The notes under the pieces: generated by a model
Database searches by the model: none
What the model saw: the letters and a program-made list of their open reading frames with translations, nothing else
What the model was told of the DNA's origin: nothing
Made by a program: the position numbers and the translations under genes
Part shown: positions 9,159-18,802 of the stretch, in pieces
Layout: every line of letters starts with the position of its first letter
Numbering within the stretch: position 1 is the first letter of the stretch
DNA from: Chryseobacterium polytrichastri
GTDB taxonomy: Bacteria; Bacteroidota; Bacteroidia; Flavobacteriales; Weeksellaceae
Assembly: GCF_900142445.1 (NCBI RefSeq)
Contig: NZ_FRAV01000017.1
Span: 41,948-105,947 of the forward strand
Direction: 5' to 3'
Length of the DNA: 64,000 nt

Positions 9159-9740
9159 ATGAAAGAAGCATACGTTCTGGACCAAAACTTCGATAATATA
9201 GATTTGGGAAAATCTCCATTGGAAAAAGGGGAGTATGAAAGCTGTAATTTCCGTAACTGTAATTTTGAATATGCAAATCTCTCGGAATTTAAATTTACCG
9301 ACTGTGAATTCATCGAGTGTAATGTAAGCATGGCAAAGCTTTCCAATACAGCTTTCCGTGATGTTATTTTTAAAGAGTCTAAGATGTTTGGGCTTCACTT
9401 TAGTGATTGTAATGAGTTTGGATTATCATTTACATTTAATGAATGTACTCTGAATAATTCTACCTTTTATAAAACAACAATTAAAAAGACCTTATTTAAA
9501 AATTCAAAGCTAATTGAGGTTGATTTTGAAGAATGTGATCTTTCCGGTGCCCTCTTTACCAATTGTGATTTAGCAGGTGCTGTTTTCATTAATACAAATC
9601 TTGAAAAAACAGATTTTAGAACTTCTATTAATTATTCCATAGATCCTAATACAAACAAGCTTAAAAAGGCTAAATTCTCCCTTTCTGAAGTGCATGGTCT
9701 ATTGTATAAGCTGGATATTCAAATAGAGAGAAATAGCTAG
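9159..9740 (+). CDS. pentapeptide-repeat protein
   Basis: 193 aa with A(D/N)LXX-type pentapeptide repeats almost end to end (for example CNFRNCNFEYANLSEFKFTD), predicting a right-handed quadrilateral beta-helix. Repeats are interrupted around residues 85-90 and give way after residue 150 to a short non-repeat tail ending GLLYKLDIQI. The architecture resembles Qnr/MfpA-like gyrase-protecting proteins, including a C-terminal cap, but the sequence alone does not show gyrase binding and many family members have unknown roles. It follows rodA by 84 bp and ends at a bidirectional terminator. No signal peptide, so cytoplasmic. Confidence 0.85.
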   Translation: MKEAYVLDQNFDNIDLGKSPLEKGEYESCNFRNCNFEYANLSEFKFTDCEFIECNVSMAKLSNTAFRDVIFKESKMFGLHFSDCNEFGLSFTFNECTLNNSTFYKTTIKKTLFKNSKLIEVDFEECDLSGALFTNCDLAGAVFINTNLEKTDFRTSINYSIDPNTNKLKKAKFSLSEVHGLLYKLDIQIERNS

Positions 9741-9770
9741 TTTGCACATCAAAATAATACACAATAAAAA

Positions 9771-9792
9771 AGCCATCAAAATGTTGATGGCT
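9771..9792. terminator. bidirectional intrinsic terminator
   Basis: A 9-bp stem AGCCATCAA/TTGATGGCT with the 4-base loop AATG, preceded by an A-run and followed by T-rich sequence. It sits between the convergent pentapeptide-repeat and NlpC/P60 genes and can serve both. Confidence 0.8.
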
Positions 9793-9818
9793 TCATTATT
9801 TAAATCAATTATTTAAAA

Positions 9819-10529
9819 TTAAAAACTTGTTGCTGTTGTCGCTGTTACTGCAGCTAGGTTGTTATAAGCTTCTCCATTTTCATTGATTACTCTTTTGGCA
9901 AATCTAAATTTAGGTCCCCAATAAGAATCATTAAGAGAAGATATCATCACTCCTTTAGAAGTGGCTGCATGGATGAATTTTACTTCACCGTCTTCAGAAA
10001 CACTTTCTACAATACCTACGTGAGAAATTCTTCTTCCGTGAGAAAAGAAAATCAAATCACCTTTCTGAAGATTCTCTTTTTCTATTCTTTCTCCTTCCTG
10101 AGACTGAGAGGATGCTACTCTTGGTAAGCTAAGTCCTGCTGCCGCTCCAAATACAGAAAGCACAAAAGCTGAACAATCTATACCGTTTCTTGTCATTCCT
10201 CCGTATCTGTAAGGAGTTCCTAGGTATGTTTCAGCTTCCGTTAGGATATTGTCTATTGTTTTATTGTACTTAATAACTTTTGCAATGCCAGCATTCTTAA
10301 TAGAATTTTTTGCATTGGCTATAGATGCCGCCTTTTCTGCAAGAAATGAATTGATCAATCTTTGCTTATCCTGCTCCATTTTGTTTGCATCAATTGAAGC
10401 TAGTTTGGCATCTGTTTTGTATTCTTTAGAGTAAGTTGCTGGTTTTGAAACTACATAATTTGTAACGCAAGATTGTAGTGAAACGATAGAAACTAAAGCT
10501 ACTAAATAAGACAAAACTCTTTTCTTCAT
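9819..10529 (-). CDS. NlpC/P60 family lipoprotein peptidase (C40)
   Basis: 236 aa from MKKRVLSYLVALVSIVSLQSC; I prefer this ATG to the one two codons upstream. The LQSC lipobox predicts a lipoprotein. The C-terminal half is the C40 cysteine peptidase fold: GIDCSAFV holds the nucleophile, RISHVGIVES the first His and FIHAATSKGV the polar third position. The family cleaves gamma-D-Glu to diamino acid bonds in peptidoglycan stem peptides. The N-terminal 110 residues after the lipobox are Lys/Ala-rich and probably a linker. Single gene between two terminator-like hairpins. Confidence 0.92.
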   Translation of the reverse strand: MKKRVLSYLVALVSIVSLQSCVTNYVVSKPATYSKEYKTDAKLASIDANKMEQDKQRLINSFLAEKAASIANAKNSIKNAGIAKVIKYNKTIDNILTEAETYLGTPYRYGGMTRNGIDCSAFVLSVFGAAAGLSLPRVASSQSQEGERIEKENLQKGDLIFFSHGRRISHVGIVESVSEDGEVKFIHAATSKGVMISSLNDSYWGPKFRFAKRVINENGEAYNNLAAVTATTATSF

Positions 10530-10677
10530 ATACATATTTATTACCGTGTTAAAGGGATATTTATTTCAAAAGCCTTACAAAAGTAGAGATTCCAATTAAA
10601 AGGGGCATGATATGATTATTATCAGGTTCTGCATTTAACATATTTTAACATATAATATACGTATGTTAAGGAAAAAC

Positions 10678-10714
10678 AAACCGCAACGTCCTTTTTTTCA
10701 TAGGGCTGCGGTTT
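10678..10714. terminator. terminator-like hairpin
   Basis: AAACCGCA at 10678-10685 pairs with TGCGGTTT at 10707-10714, with a 21-base loop containing T8. Both outer sides have A- or T-runs. On the minus strand it follows the efflux adaptor gene, so it probably ends the RND operon before the NlpC/P60 gene. The remaining 10536-10827 sequence holds no gene that I see. Confidence 0.6.
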
Positions 10715-10827
10715 TTTTTATTAAGATTTATTAACAAAGTGTTTCTGTTTTCTTTGTTTAAAGAGTTTTTTAAAATTTAAGTGAAGAAAAAAAATTATCT
10801 CATTTCTTATATTTTGTTAATAATATT

Positions 10828-11934
10828 CTATTTTGAAAGCTTCACTTTGATGCTCTGCCCATCACGAATTTCTTCTGTAGCAGCCTTTACAATAATATCA
10901 TCTGGATTTATATCTCCAATAATTGTGGTAGTGTCACCATTAGAAATACCAGAGGTAACGGGAACCCAATGTGCTTTATCTTTTTCTACGCGAATTACAA
11001 ATACCCCTAAGGTAGAATTTAACACAGCAGATGTAGGAACAGACAACGCTTTATTATGATCATTTAAAGGAAGGATCACATTGGCTACCATCCCGGGTAA
11101 TAATCTTTTGTCTTTATTATAAACATCCATTTCTACAGATTGTGATCTCAAACGATTATCCAAAGCTCCTGAAAATCTTGATACTTTCGCAGTAAAGGTT
11201 TCTCCGGGAATAGATTGTACGGAGAATTTTATTTGTCCGTCTTTATTCAGGCTTCCGGTATATGATTCGGGAACATTAACGATTAAACGCAGCTTGCTCT
11301 GTTGTACTAAACTAAACATCGGAAGCTCAGATCCTTTTCCTGATGGACCCACGTAGGCTCCTGCACTTACATTTCTTGTGGAAATATTTCCGCTGAATGG
11401 CGCTCTGATCTGAAGATAATTTTTAACATCAATAACTTCTCTATAAGATGCTTTGGCTGATTCTAATTGGGCCATATCTGATCTTTGGGAAGCAAGAGCC
11501 TGTTCTAAATCAAGAGCTGAAATAGTTCCCGGGGTTTTACTCGTTTCTTTTAAACGGTCATATTTTGCTTTACTGGCGATATAAATAGCTTCTTTTGATT
11601 TTAATGTGGAAGCGGCAGCACTTTGCCGGGCATTCATTTCAGGAGCTTCTAAAGTAGCCAAGAGTTGTCCTGCGACCACTTCATTTCCTACATCCACATA
11701 AAGCTTTTTAACGAAACTGCTTACTTTAGCATATACATCTACTTTTTGGAAAGGTTGTAGTTCCCCAGGGATTGTTGTAGAAGAAGCAAAGTCTCCTTGC
11801 TTGGGGTTAATAGCCTCTATGTCTGGAGCCGCTGGAGGTGCAGCTTTTTTTACTTCGGCTTTGTTCTGTTCACAGCTTTGTAAACTGAAAACGGTGATAA
11901 GGGTCGGGATGATATAATGATATAATCGATTCAT
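10828..11934 (-). CDS. RND efflux periplasmic adaptor (membrane fusion protein)
   Basis: 368 aa lipoprotein with LQSC lipobox at residues 19-22. The architecture is that of HlyD/AcrA adaptors: a barrel-sandwich start (VDVYAKVSSFVKKLYVDVGNEV with QLLATLEAPEM), a helical hairpin around residues 100-165, the returning lipoyl half LQIRAPFSGNISTRNVSAGAYV, then beta-barrel and membrane-proximal domains. It connects the inner-membrane RND pump to the TolC channel. Last gene of the tolC-RND-adaptor operon, 24 bp after the pump gene. Substrate cannot be told from sequence. Confidence 0.95.
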   Translation of the reverse strand: MNRLYHYIIPTLITVFSLQSCEQNKAEVKKAAPPAAPDIEAINPKQGDFASSTTIPGELQPFQKVDVYAKVSSFVKKLYVDVGNEVVAGQLLATLEAPEMNARQSAAASTLKSKEAIYIASKAKYDRLKETSKTPGTISALDLEQALASQRSDMAQLESAKASYREVIDVKNYLQIRAPFSGNISTRNVSAGAYVGPSGKGSELPMFSLVQQSKLRLIVNVPESYTGSLNKDGQIKFSVQSIPGETFTAKVSRFSGALDNRLRSQSVEMDVYNKDKRLLPGMVANVILPLNDHNKALSVPTSAVLNSTLGVFVIRVEKDKAHWVPVTSGISNGDTTTIIGDINPDDIIVKAATEEIRDGQSIKVKLSK

Positions 11935-11958
11935 ATTGATGGTATTAATAGCTTTGTT

Positions 11959-14900
11959 TTATTTTAAAAGTTCAGGAATAAAGTGAATGCTTTCTTCATC
12001 TTCAGGATCCAGAGAAACACTTTGAGTGCTTGTTTTACCTTGTCCCCAAGCGAATGCAAGTGGAAGAATGAACAGAGCGGCAAAGGTAGAGGCAATTAAT
12101 CCTCCGATTACGGCTCTTCCTAAAGGAGACACCTGATCTCCTGCTTCTCCCAATCCCAATGCCATAGGAACCATTCCTACAACCATTGCTAAAGCAGTCA
12201 TTACAATAGGTCTTAGTCGTAATGCAGCAGCTTCTCTGGCAGATAATAAGGCATTTCCGTTATGTTTTCTCAGTTGTTCAGCATTGGTAATTAATAATAC
12301 GGCATTGGAGATAGATACTCCGACAGACATAATGATTCCCATATAAGATTGAAGATTCAATGTAGATCCACTTACAATTAATAAAGCCAACGCGCCAAAT
12401 AAAACGGCAGGAACTGTTACCAATACAACACCGGAAACTTTAAAAGATTGGAAGTTGGCAGCAAGCATCAGGAAGATTACCATAATCGCAATCACCAAAC
12501 TGCTTTGAAGACTGGTTAAGGTATCATTTAATGTTTGACTCATTCCTATTAATCCTACATTCAATCCTCTTGGAAGTTCTCCCAAGTTGTCAATTACTTT
12601 TTGTACATCTCTTGATGCTTTTCCTAAATCGGTGTGATTTAAATTAGCAGTTACGGTCAGCATCGGCATGGCTCCTAAGTTATCGGTTTCACCATAAGTG
12701 AAACTATCTTTTAAGGTTGCTACATCTCCTAGATTAGGTCTGTTAGAGTTTTTCAACAAAGGGATTCCTGCAATTTCAGCTTTGCTGTTCATTTTATTTT
12801 CAGGAACCTGTACCTGTACATTGTAGCTGTATCCTGCTTTCTCATCGGTCCAGATATTTTTTTCTGTGTACCTTGATGATGAAGTAGAAGCTACCAATGA
12901 ACGTGAAATATCGGTCATGTCAATTCCCAATTGTGCAGCCCGAATACGATCTACTGTGATATCGATAGATGGATATTTAATAGATTGTCCTATTTGTACA
13001 TCTCTTAAATAAGGGATTTTCTTCAGTTCAGTTTCAACCTTTTTTGCGTACGCTTCGTTAGCTTCTTTGCTTCTTCCGGATAATCTTACTTCGATAGGAG
13101 TAGGAGATCCCTGGCTAAGGATTTTTTCAGTTAACTCGATAGGTTCAAATGAGAGCTTCATTTGTGGGTTAATGCTTTTTGCTTTTTCTCTAATCTTATC
13201 TTTCAGATCATCCAGATTCGTGTGGAATCCTTCTTTTAATCCTACCTGTAAAACAGTTTCATGAGATCCTGCCATCCATAAATAAATAGGACTTACAGAA
13301 AATAGATTCGGATGATTTCCTACATAGGCAGAGGTGATAGAAATATTATCTTTTCCAACAATACTTTTGATACCATCTAATAGTTTTAAGGTTTGAAGTT
13401 CAGTTTGTTCAATTCTGGTTCCATCAGGAATTCTCATTCTTACCTGAAACTGTGAGCCGTTAACTTGCGGAAGTACATCGCGGCCAATGCTGTTTAAAAC
13501 TAAAGCAACCAAAGCGAGTGTAAGCAAAATATATACGGAAACCACGATCTTTCGGAAAGGCATAATTCGGTCTAAGAATTTCAGATAACGGAATCGTACT
13601 TTTTCGAAAAGACTTACTTTTCCATCTCGGTTACTGTCTTCCTGTTGAAGCAGTATTTCTTTCTGACTCCAGGTATCATTTTCATCACTTAGGCCTGCTG
13701 CTTTTAATTCTTCAGCATCGGTCATGATGTGGCCGTCTTTTGCTTTGTGATGTTTTATTTTCATGATCCAGTTCGCCATCACGGGAACAAATGTCTGAGA
13801 AAGGAAGTAGGAAATAATCATACTGAATCCTATCGCAAGAGCCAACGGTAAGAATAATGATCCTGGAATTCCCTCCATTGTAAATGCCGGAGCAAACACA
13901 GCAAGAATACAAAATAGAATTAATAGTTTTGGAAACGCTATTTCTTTACACGCATCCCAGATGGCCAATGCTTTTGGTTTGCCCATATCAAAATGCTGAT
14001 GGATGTTTTCTATGGTGACTGTACTTTCATCGACGAGAATTCCAATGGCCAAGGCGAGTCCACTCAGGGTCATGATATTAATTGTCTGTCCAAAAAGATT
14101 TAAAAATAGTACGGATGAAATAATACAAATCGGAATGGTAAAAATCACAATAAGAGCTCCCCGAATATCACCGAGGAAGAGAATTACCATTAATCCTGTG
14201 AGTAAAGCACCTATGGTTCCTTCACTCAGCAAGCTTTTAACGGAGTTGATTACATACGTAGATTGGTCAAATTCAAAGCTGACTTTTACATCATCAGGAA
14301 GATTGGCTTGTATCTGAGGAAGTTGTTTCTTAAGATTCTGAACGACGTCCCAAGTGGAAGCATCAGCACTTTTAGCAATACTTAAATAAACAGAACGACG
14401 GCCATTAACCAAAGCATAACCCGAAGTAACGTCGGCTCCATCTGTTACTGTGGCGACATCTTTTAAATAAAGATTCTGTACACCTCCTTTATACAAAGGA
14501 ATGTTGCCAAAATCTTTTACGTTTTTAATCATCGTATTGGTAGGTGTGATATAATATTTATCACCAATACGTACGTTTCCTGAAGGTGCGGTCTGATTGT
14601 TCAGACGTAAAGATTCCACCAACTGATCAGGCGTTAAATTATGTTGACGGAGTAAATCCGGATTGGCATTAACAACTACGGTACGGATGTTTCCTCCAAA
14701 AGGAGGTGAAGAAACAATCCCCGGAATAGAGGTGAAGGTAGAGCGGACATACACGTTTGCTAAATCCAGCAATTCATTATTATTTCTTTTATCACTGCTT
14801 AAAACAAGTTGTCCCACGGGAAGAGTAGATGCATCGAAACGGATGATAAAAGGCGGATTGGATCCTGGCGGAAAAGCGGCCTGAATTCTGGTAGAGAATG

Positions 14901-15228
14901 AATTAAGCTCAGCCGCAGCCTGTGCCATATTGGTACCCGGATAGAAATTGATTTTCATCAAAGTTAATCCCTGAATATTTTTGGTTTCAATACTTTTAAT
15001 CCCGTTCACAAAAAGGAAAATATTGATGTATTGTTTGGCGAAAAATGCTTCCATCTGTTGCGGAGTATATCCACTAAACGGGTGGGAAACATAGATGACC
15101 GGTAAATCTAGTTTTGGGAAAATATCGACTTTAATGGAGCTGGCGGAGCGTATTCCAAAGAAAAAAAGCCCTGCAACCAATACTAAAATCGTAATGGGTT
15201 TTCTTAATGCAAATCTTATTAAGTTCAT
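11959..15228 (-). CDS. RND efflux transporter, inner-membrane pump subunit
   Basis: 1089 aa with the two-fold repeated RND layout: a membrane helix, a large periplasmic loop and five helices, twice. TM4 carries ALAIGILVDESTVTIENI, where the AcrB Asp-Asp proton pair is replaced by Asp-Glu. The sequence is nearer the HAE/CzcA-like Bacteroidetes pumps than AcrB. Odd feature: the cytoplasmic loop between TM6 and TM7 (about residues 490-560) is extended and contains DSNRDGKVSLFE at residues 531-542, a complete EF-hand calcium loop flanked by helix-forming sequence. It lies 32 bp after tolC and 24 bp before the adaptor gene. Confidence 0.96.
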   Translation of the reverse strand: MNLIRFALRKPITILVLVAGLFFFGIRSASSIKVDIFPKLDLPVIYVSHPFSGYTPQQMEAFFAKQYINIFLFVNGIKSIETKNIQGLTLMKINFYPGTNMAQAAAELNSFSTRIQAAFPPGSNPPFIIRFDASTLPVGQLVLSSDKRNNNELLDLANVYVRSTFTSIPGIVSSPPFGGNIRTVVVNANPDLLRQHNLTPDQLVESLRLNNQTAPSGNVRIGDKYYITPTNTMIKNVKDFGNIPLYKGGVQNLYLKDVATVTDGADVTSGYALVNGRRSVYLSIAKSADASTWDVVQNLKKQLPQIQANLPDDVKVSFEFDQSTYVINSVKSLLSEGTIGALLTGLMVILFLGDIRGALIVIFTIPICIISSVLFLNLFGQTINIMTLSGLALAIGILVDESTVTIENIHQHFDMGKPKALAIWDACKEIAFPKLLILFCILAVFAPAFTMEGIPGSLFLPLALAIGFSMIISYFLSQTFVPVMANWIMKIKHHKAKDGHIMTDAEELKAAGLSDENDTWSQKEILLQQEDSNRDGKVSLFEKVRFRYLKFLDRIMPFRKIVVSVYILLTLALVALVLNSIGRDVLPQVNGSQFQVRMRIPDGTRIEQTELQTLKLLDGIKSIVGKDNISITSAYVGNHPNLFSVSPIYLWMAGSHETVLQVGLKEGFHTNLDDLKDKIREKAKSINPQMKLSFEPIELTEKILSQGSPTPIEVRLSGRSKEANEAYAKKVETELKKIPYLRDVQIGQSIKYPSIDITVDRIRAAQLGIDMTDISRSLVASTSSSRYTEKNIWTDEKAGYSYNVQVQVPENKMNSKAEIAGIPLLKNSNRPNLGDVATLKDSFTYGETDNLGAMPMLTVTANLNHTDLGKASRDVQKVIDNLGELPRGLNVGLIGMSQTLNDTLTSLQSSLVIAIMVIFLMLAANFQSFKVSGVVLVTVPAVLFGALALLIVSGSTLNLQSYMGIIMSVGVSISNAVLLITNAEQLRKHNGNALLSAREAAALRLRPIVMTALAMVVGMVPMALGLGEAGDQVSPLGRAVIGGLIASTFAALFILPLAFAWGQGKTSTQSVSLDPEDEESIHFIPELLK

Positions 15229-15260
15229 TTATATAGGATTGATATGAGTTATTTTAATTC

Positions 15261-16652
15261 TTACAGTTCTTTTTCGAAAACAGTAAAATCACCTAGCGCT
15301 GCAGCTTTTAGTAACAAGGCATTCCAAACATTGCTGATGGCAATATCTCTGTCGGTTTCTGCTCTTACCAAAGCATAAATCGTCTGAGAAAGATCAACCA
15401 AATCTGTAAGTCCGTTTTTGTACAATACAGATCTTTGTATATAAGCATCATTAGCTGACTTTAACTGAATAGGAACTTGCTCATAGACTGAAAATGCATT
15501 GTTCCATTTGTTTTCTGAAAGATCCAACTGTGCCTTAATTTGCTGTTCGGCCAGATCATATTCATGTTGGAGACCTTGCGTCGTATAATCTTGGGCGCTG
15601 ATTTCTTTAGATAACCTGAATGTTTGGGTGAAATTCCAGGAAACTCCTACACCAATCAGATAATTACTTCTGGTGGGTTTTATTCCGTCCCAGTAAGAAG
15701 ATGAAAAATCATTTTGATCCTGTGCATATCCGTTTCCGAATCCTGAAGCTCTGCTTTGTATAATTCCAATCATTGAAAAGGACGGATAATATTGAGTTTT
15801 CAGCAATTGTTTTTCCTGTTCACTTACTTCAATACGACTTTTATAAAATGAAAGAACGGGATGGTTTTTTATTTCAGAGGCTGTCTCTGAAGGAAATTCT
15901 GTTGGTGTTCTCTTCAAAATAGTACTGTCTAATAAAAATTTTTGAGAAGGAATCCCCAAGAGTTGAGCGAGTTTATTTTCCTGTTCCTGTTCATTGTCTT
16001 TTGATTTGATGTAGGTGATCATTGCATTGGCATAATCTGCTTTAGCAAGAGAAAGGTCTACCCCTGGAACAAGGCCGTTTCTTTCTTTAACCTCAACAAT
16101 TCTTCTGATGGTATCTGTTCTTCCCACATTTCTTTCGTAGGACAGTTTTAATTTTTTAGCAGCAAGAACATTGATGTAAGCAGCGGCTACTTTTACTTTG
16201 TGCTGAAAGATTTCATCAGAAAGATCTTTAGAATCTCTCTGCGTTTTGAATTCGGCTACTTTTACTCTCTGTTTGGCTTTACCGAAAGAGAAAAACTCCC
16301 AGTTGACATTGGCTAAATATAAGGCTCCAAATGAAGCGTTCCAGTTTTGTTCAGGGAGAGGAAGTCCTGATGAGGCCACTCCGTATCCGCCAAATCCATA
16401 TAAGGGTCCGTTTTGTCCGTTGACGGTTCCGTAGTCCTGTTGAACACTGAAATTAAGATTAGGTAAAGCCTGACGTTTTGCCAGTTCTACAGATTCCTGA
16501 GAAGATAGTCGGTAGGATTCCTTTGCTTTGATAGTTCCATAATTATGAACAGCAGTTTCAAGGGCGGATTGTAAGGAGAGTACTTCCTGCGCATTCACTT
16601 GGCTGCTAACAAAAATAGAGGATATCGTTAGGATAAAAGCTCTTAAAAGCAT
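15261..16652 (-). CDS. TolC-family outer membrane efflux protein
   Basis: 463 aa with a signal peptide ending VNAQ. It shows the two OEP repeats of long amphipathic helices (around residues 30-240 and 250-450) interrupted by beta segments, as in TolC-type trimeric channels. First gene of the tolC-RND-adaptor operon, an order often seen in Bacteroidetes. Its promoter region (16675-16710) holds an 11-bp-spaced repeat that also occurs before the response-regulator gene just upstream, so the operon is probably under that two-component system. Confidence 0.93.
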   Translation of the reverse strand: MLLRAFILTISSIFVSSQVNAQEVLSLQSALETAVHNYGTIKAKESYRLSSQESVELAKRQALPNLNFSVQQDYGTVNGQNGPLYGFGGYGVASSGLPLPEQNWNASFGALYLANVNWEFFSFGKAKQRVKVAEFKTQRDSKDLSDEIFQHKVKVAAAYINVLAAKKLKLSYERNVGRTDTIRRIVEVKERNGLVPGVDLSLAKADYANAMITYIKSKDNEQEQENKLAQLLGIPSQKFLLDSTILKRTPTEFPSETASEIKNHPVLSFYKSRIEVSEQEKQLLKTQYYPSFSMIGIIQSRASGFGNGYAQDQNDFSSSYWDGIKPTRSNYLIGVGVSWNFTQTFRLSKEISAQDYTTQGLQHEYDLAEQQIKAQLDLSENKWNNAFSVYEQVPIQLKSANDAYIQRSVLYKNGLTDLVDLSQTIYALVRAETDRDIAISNVWNALLLKAAALGDFTVFEKEL

Positions 16653-16674
16653 CTAGTATATTTTTTTCTTTGGT

Positions 16675-16710
16675 CAAAGTAAAAAATACATTTTGAAGCA
16701 ATCTTGAAGT
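16675..16710 (-). promoter_or_regulatory. response-regulator box and -7 element of the efflux operon
   Basis: On the plus strand the two 11-base units CATTTTGAAGC (16689-16699) and AATCTTGAAGT (16700-16710) form a tandem repeat of period 11. Six bases away, towards tolC, lies CAAAGTAA (minus TTACTTTG), one base off TAnnTTTG. The same unit with the same six-base gap is found before the regulator gene at 18803-18838. Period 11 is what OmpR/PhoB-family dimers bind. Confidence 0.65.
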
Positions 16711-16774
16711 TTAAATTAATAGATTACAATAGTATCAATTTTGCGAAGAATAGTTTTCTTTTCGAATTAATAAT

Positions 16775-18106
16775 CTATGCATTTTCCATTGCTAAAACGG
16801 TTTCATTAAAAGCTTTTGTCGGGATGAAAAACTGATGATTTTCTGTAGTGTGAAAATAGATAGTAATGCTGTGCCAGCCATCTGCAAAGTCATAATGAAT
16901 AGGAAATGCATTAACCTCACAAATCTGTTTGACGATTGATAATCCCAATCCTATGCTTTCATTGCATTGATTACTTTTTTTAAACCTTTTAAAAAGCTCT
17001 TGGGTAGGAATGTCAGGAGGAAGACCGGTATTGCAAATTCTGAAGAATTTTTTGGTCAGTACAATTTCAATATTCCCATTTTTAAGATTATGACGGATTG
17101 CATTAGACAAAAGATTGTTAAGGAGAATTTCAGCCAAAGTAGGGTGAATTTTTACATACACATCTCTTTCGCAGGTTCGGTTGAGGTTTATGTTTTTAAG
17201 GATCAGATGATCTGAATAAGCGTTGATGGTTTCTTTTTCCACTCGGCAGAACCTCAGCTCTTCATTGGTGATGAATTCATGATTGTTCAGCTTTGTCAAA
17301 AGAATAAGAGATCGGTTAATCCTACTCAGCTTATCGATAGAGTTCTGAATGTCTGTCAATAATGCAGCCTGTTGACCATTGATTTCTGTTTCTGCTAACA
17401 ATTCAATCTTACTTTGAATAACAGCTAGGGGTGTCTGTACTTCATGAGACGCATTTTCACTGAATTCTTTTACAGAAGCATAGTCTTCAATGGCTTTGTC
17501 GGTCATTAACTGGAGAAACTCATTAAGTTTTTTAAATTCGTTGGTGCTTGTGGGCAAGAGTTCCAGCCGTTCTTTTTTCTGAATATTGAATTGATAAATA
17601 CCATCAATCGCATGGTGAAAAGGTCTGAGGATATAACGTGATAAAATTCTTGCGGTTACAAATACAATAACGGTAATGAGTATTATTTTTAAGAATAAAG
17701 CATTCAACATGCCTTTCATGATCTCATCGGTTGAGGTAATGTAGCTGTAGGATGAGATTTTATAAACTTTGTTATCGGTTGTTATGAAAGAGTTGATCTG
17801 TATTTTACATTCATTGCGTATTGCTCTTTTGTCATCAAGGCAGGTGTGAATGACCTCAGGATTGTTGGAAGGCAGGATGCTATTCTTAACTTGACGAATA
17901 GAAATAGGTAATCCCTGCGATGTTTTTTCAGGAGTTTCTCCTTTTTTGAGCTGAGCGGCAACGTAGGTATTGACTGCTTTCAGCCTTTCGATTTCTACAT
18001 TGTCTAATCGTTTTTTGATGCTGATATAAGAAATATACATACTGATGGGCGTTACCAACAATACAATGGCAATAAACCAAACCGATATTTTATTCAGTAA
18101 ATTCAT
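16775..18106 (-). CDS. sensor histidine kinase of the efflux-linked two-component system
   Basis: 443 aa. Two membrane helices (about residues 8-28 and 135-158) flank a periplasmic sensor region that contains two cysteines. Kinase motifs follow: H-box SENASHEVQTPLAVIQ near residue 220, N-box LLNNLLSNAIRHN and G-box IGLGLSIVKQICE. The first ATG overlaps the regulator stop in ATGA, so the pair is coupled. The gene ends 122 bp before tolC on the same strand. The signal sensed is unknown; location suggests envelope stress or an efflux substrate. The HAMP segment is short and weak. Confidence 0.93.
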   Translation of the reverse strand: MNLLNKISVWFIAIVLLVTPISMYISYISIKKRLDNVEIERLKAVNTYVAAQLKKGETPEKTSQGLPISIRQVKNSILPSNNPEVIHTCLDDKRAIRNECKIQINSFITTDNKVYKISSYSYITSTDEIMKGMLNALFLKIILITVIVFVTARILSRYILRPFHHAIDGIYQFNIQKKERLELLPTSTNEFKKLNEFLQLMTDKAIEDYASVKEFSENASHEVQTPLAVIQSKIELLAETEINGQQAALLTDIQNSIDKLSRINRSLILLTKLNNHEFITNEELRFCRVEKETINAYSDHLILKNINLNRTCERDVYVKIHPTLAEILLNNLLSNAIRHNLKNGNIEIVLTKKFFRICNTGLPPDIPTQELFKRFKKSNQCNESIGLGLSIVKQICEVNAFPIHYDFADGWHSITIYFHTTENHQFFIPTKAFNETVLAMENA

Positions 18107-18795
18107 AAATCTGTATATTTTAATCCGTTGAACTTATAGCCTAATCCATAAATTGTTTCCACATAATCATTACCTCCGGCGGTCGCTATTTTTTTTCTGA
18201 GGTTTTTCACATGCTGATAAACAAAATCAAAATTAGCTAAATTGTCTGTATAATCTCCCCATAGATGATTGGCGATAGATTGCTTAGATAAGACTCTGTT
18301 TTTGTTGACCAGAAAGTATAATAACAGTTCAAACTCCTTTTGAGTTACTTCCAATCTGTTATTTTTAATGAAGACTTCATAAGTATCGGTGTTCAATACA
18401 ATCTCATTAAATTTTACATCATTATAGCCATCCATTTTTTTTCTTCTATAGATTGCTCTTAACCGGGCATGCAGTTCCGGTAAATGAAATGGTTTTGTAA
18501 TGTAGTCGTCGGCTCCTTTTTCGAGACCGGAGATTTTGTCATCTAATGCATCTTTGGCTGAAATGATAAGTACACCGCTGTTTATTTTTTCTTTTTTGAT
18601 ATAATTTAAAAGCTGTAAACCATTCCCATCGGGCAACATGATATCTAATAATATACAATCATAGCTATTGAAACTTAACCGCTCCAATGCATCTTTGTAA
18701 CTATAAGCACATTCACAGATATAATGCTCTTCTCCAAGGTAGTACGTAATACTTTGGGCAAGCTCTCTGTTGTCTTCGATGAGTAAGATTTTCAT
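18103..18795 (-). CDS. OmpR/PhoB-family response regulator
   Basis: 230 aa. Receiver domain with acidic pocket ED near the N-terminus, phospho-acceptor Asp in DCILLDIMLPDGNG (about residue 51), and Lys in YITKPF. The C-terminal winged helix ends with VYQHVKNLRKKI and ETIYGLGYKF. Upstream of its ATG are a perfect -7 box and the same 11-bp repeat seen before tolC, so it probably controls itself and the efflux operon. Overlaps the kinase gene by 4 bp. Confidence 0.95.
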   Translation of the reverse strand: MKILLIEDNRELAQSITYYLGEEHYICECAYSYKDALERLSFNSYDCILLDIMLPDGNGLQLLNYIKKEKINSGVLIISAKDALDDKISGLEKGADDYITKPFHLPELHARLRAIYRRKKMDGYNDVKFNEIVLNTDTYEVFIKNNRLEVTQKEFELLLYFLVNKNRVLSKQSIANHLWGDYTDNLANFDFVYQHVKNLRKKIATAGGNDYVETIYGLGYKFNGLKYTDL

Positions 18796-18802
18796 AAGGA
18801 TG

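Noticed and set aside
9159..9740. Qnr quinolone-resistance gene.
   Set aside because: Only the pentapeptide fold is shared; nothing in the sequence shows gyrase binding, and chromosomal pentapeptide proteins are common.
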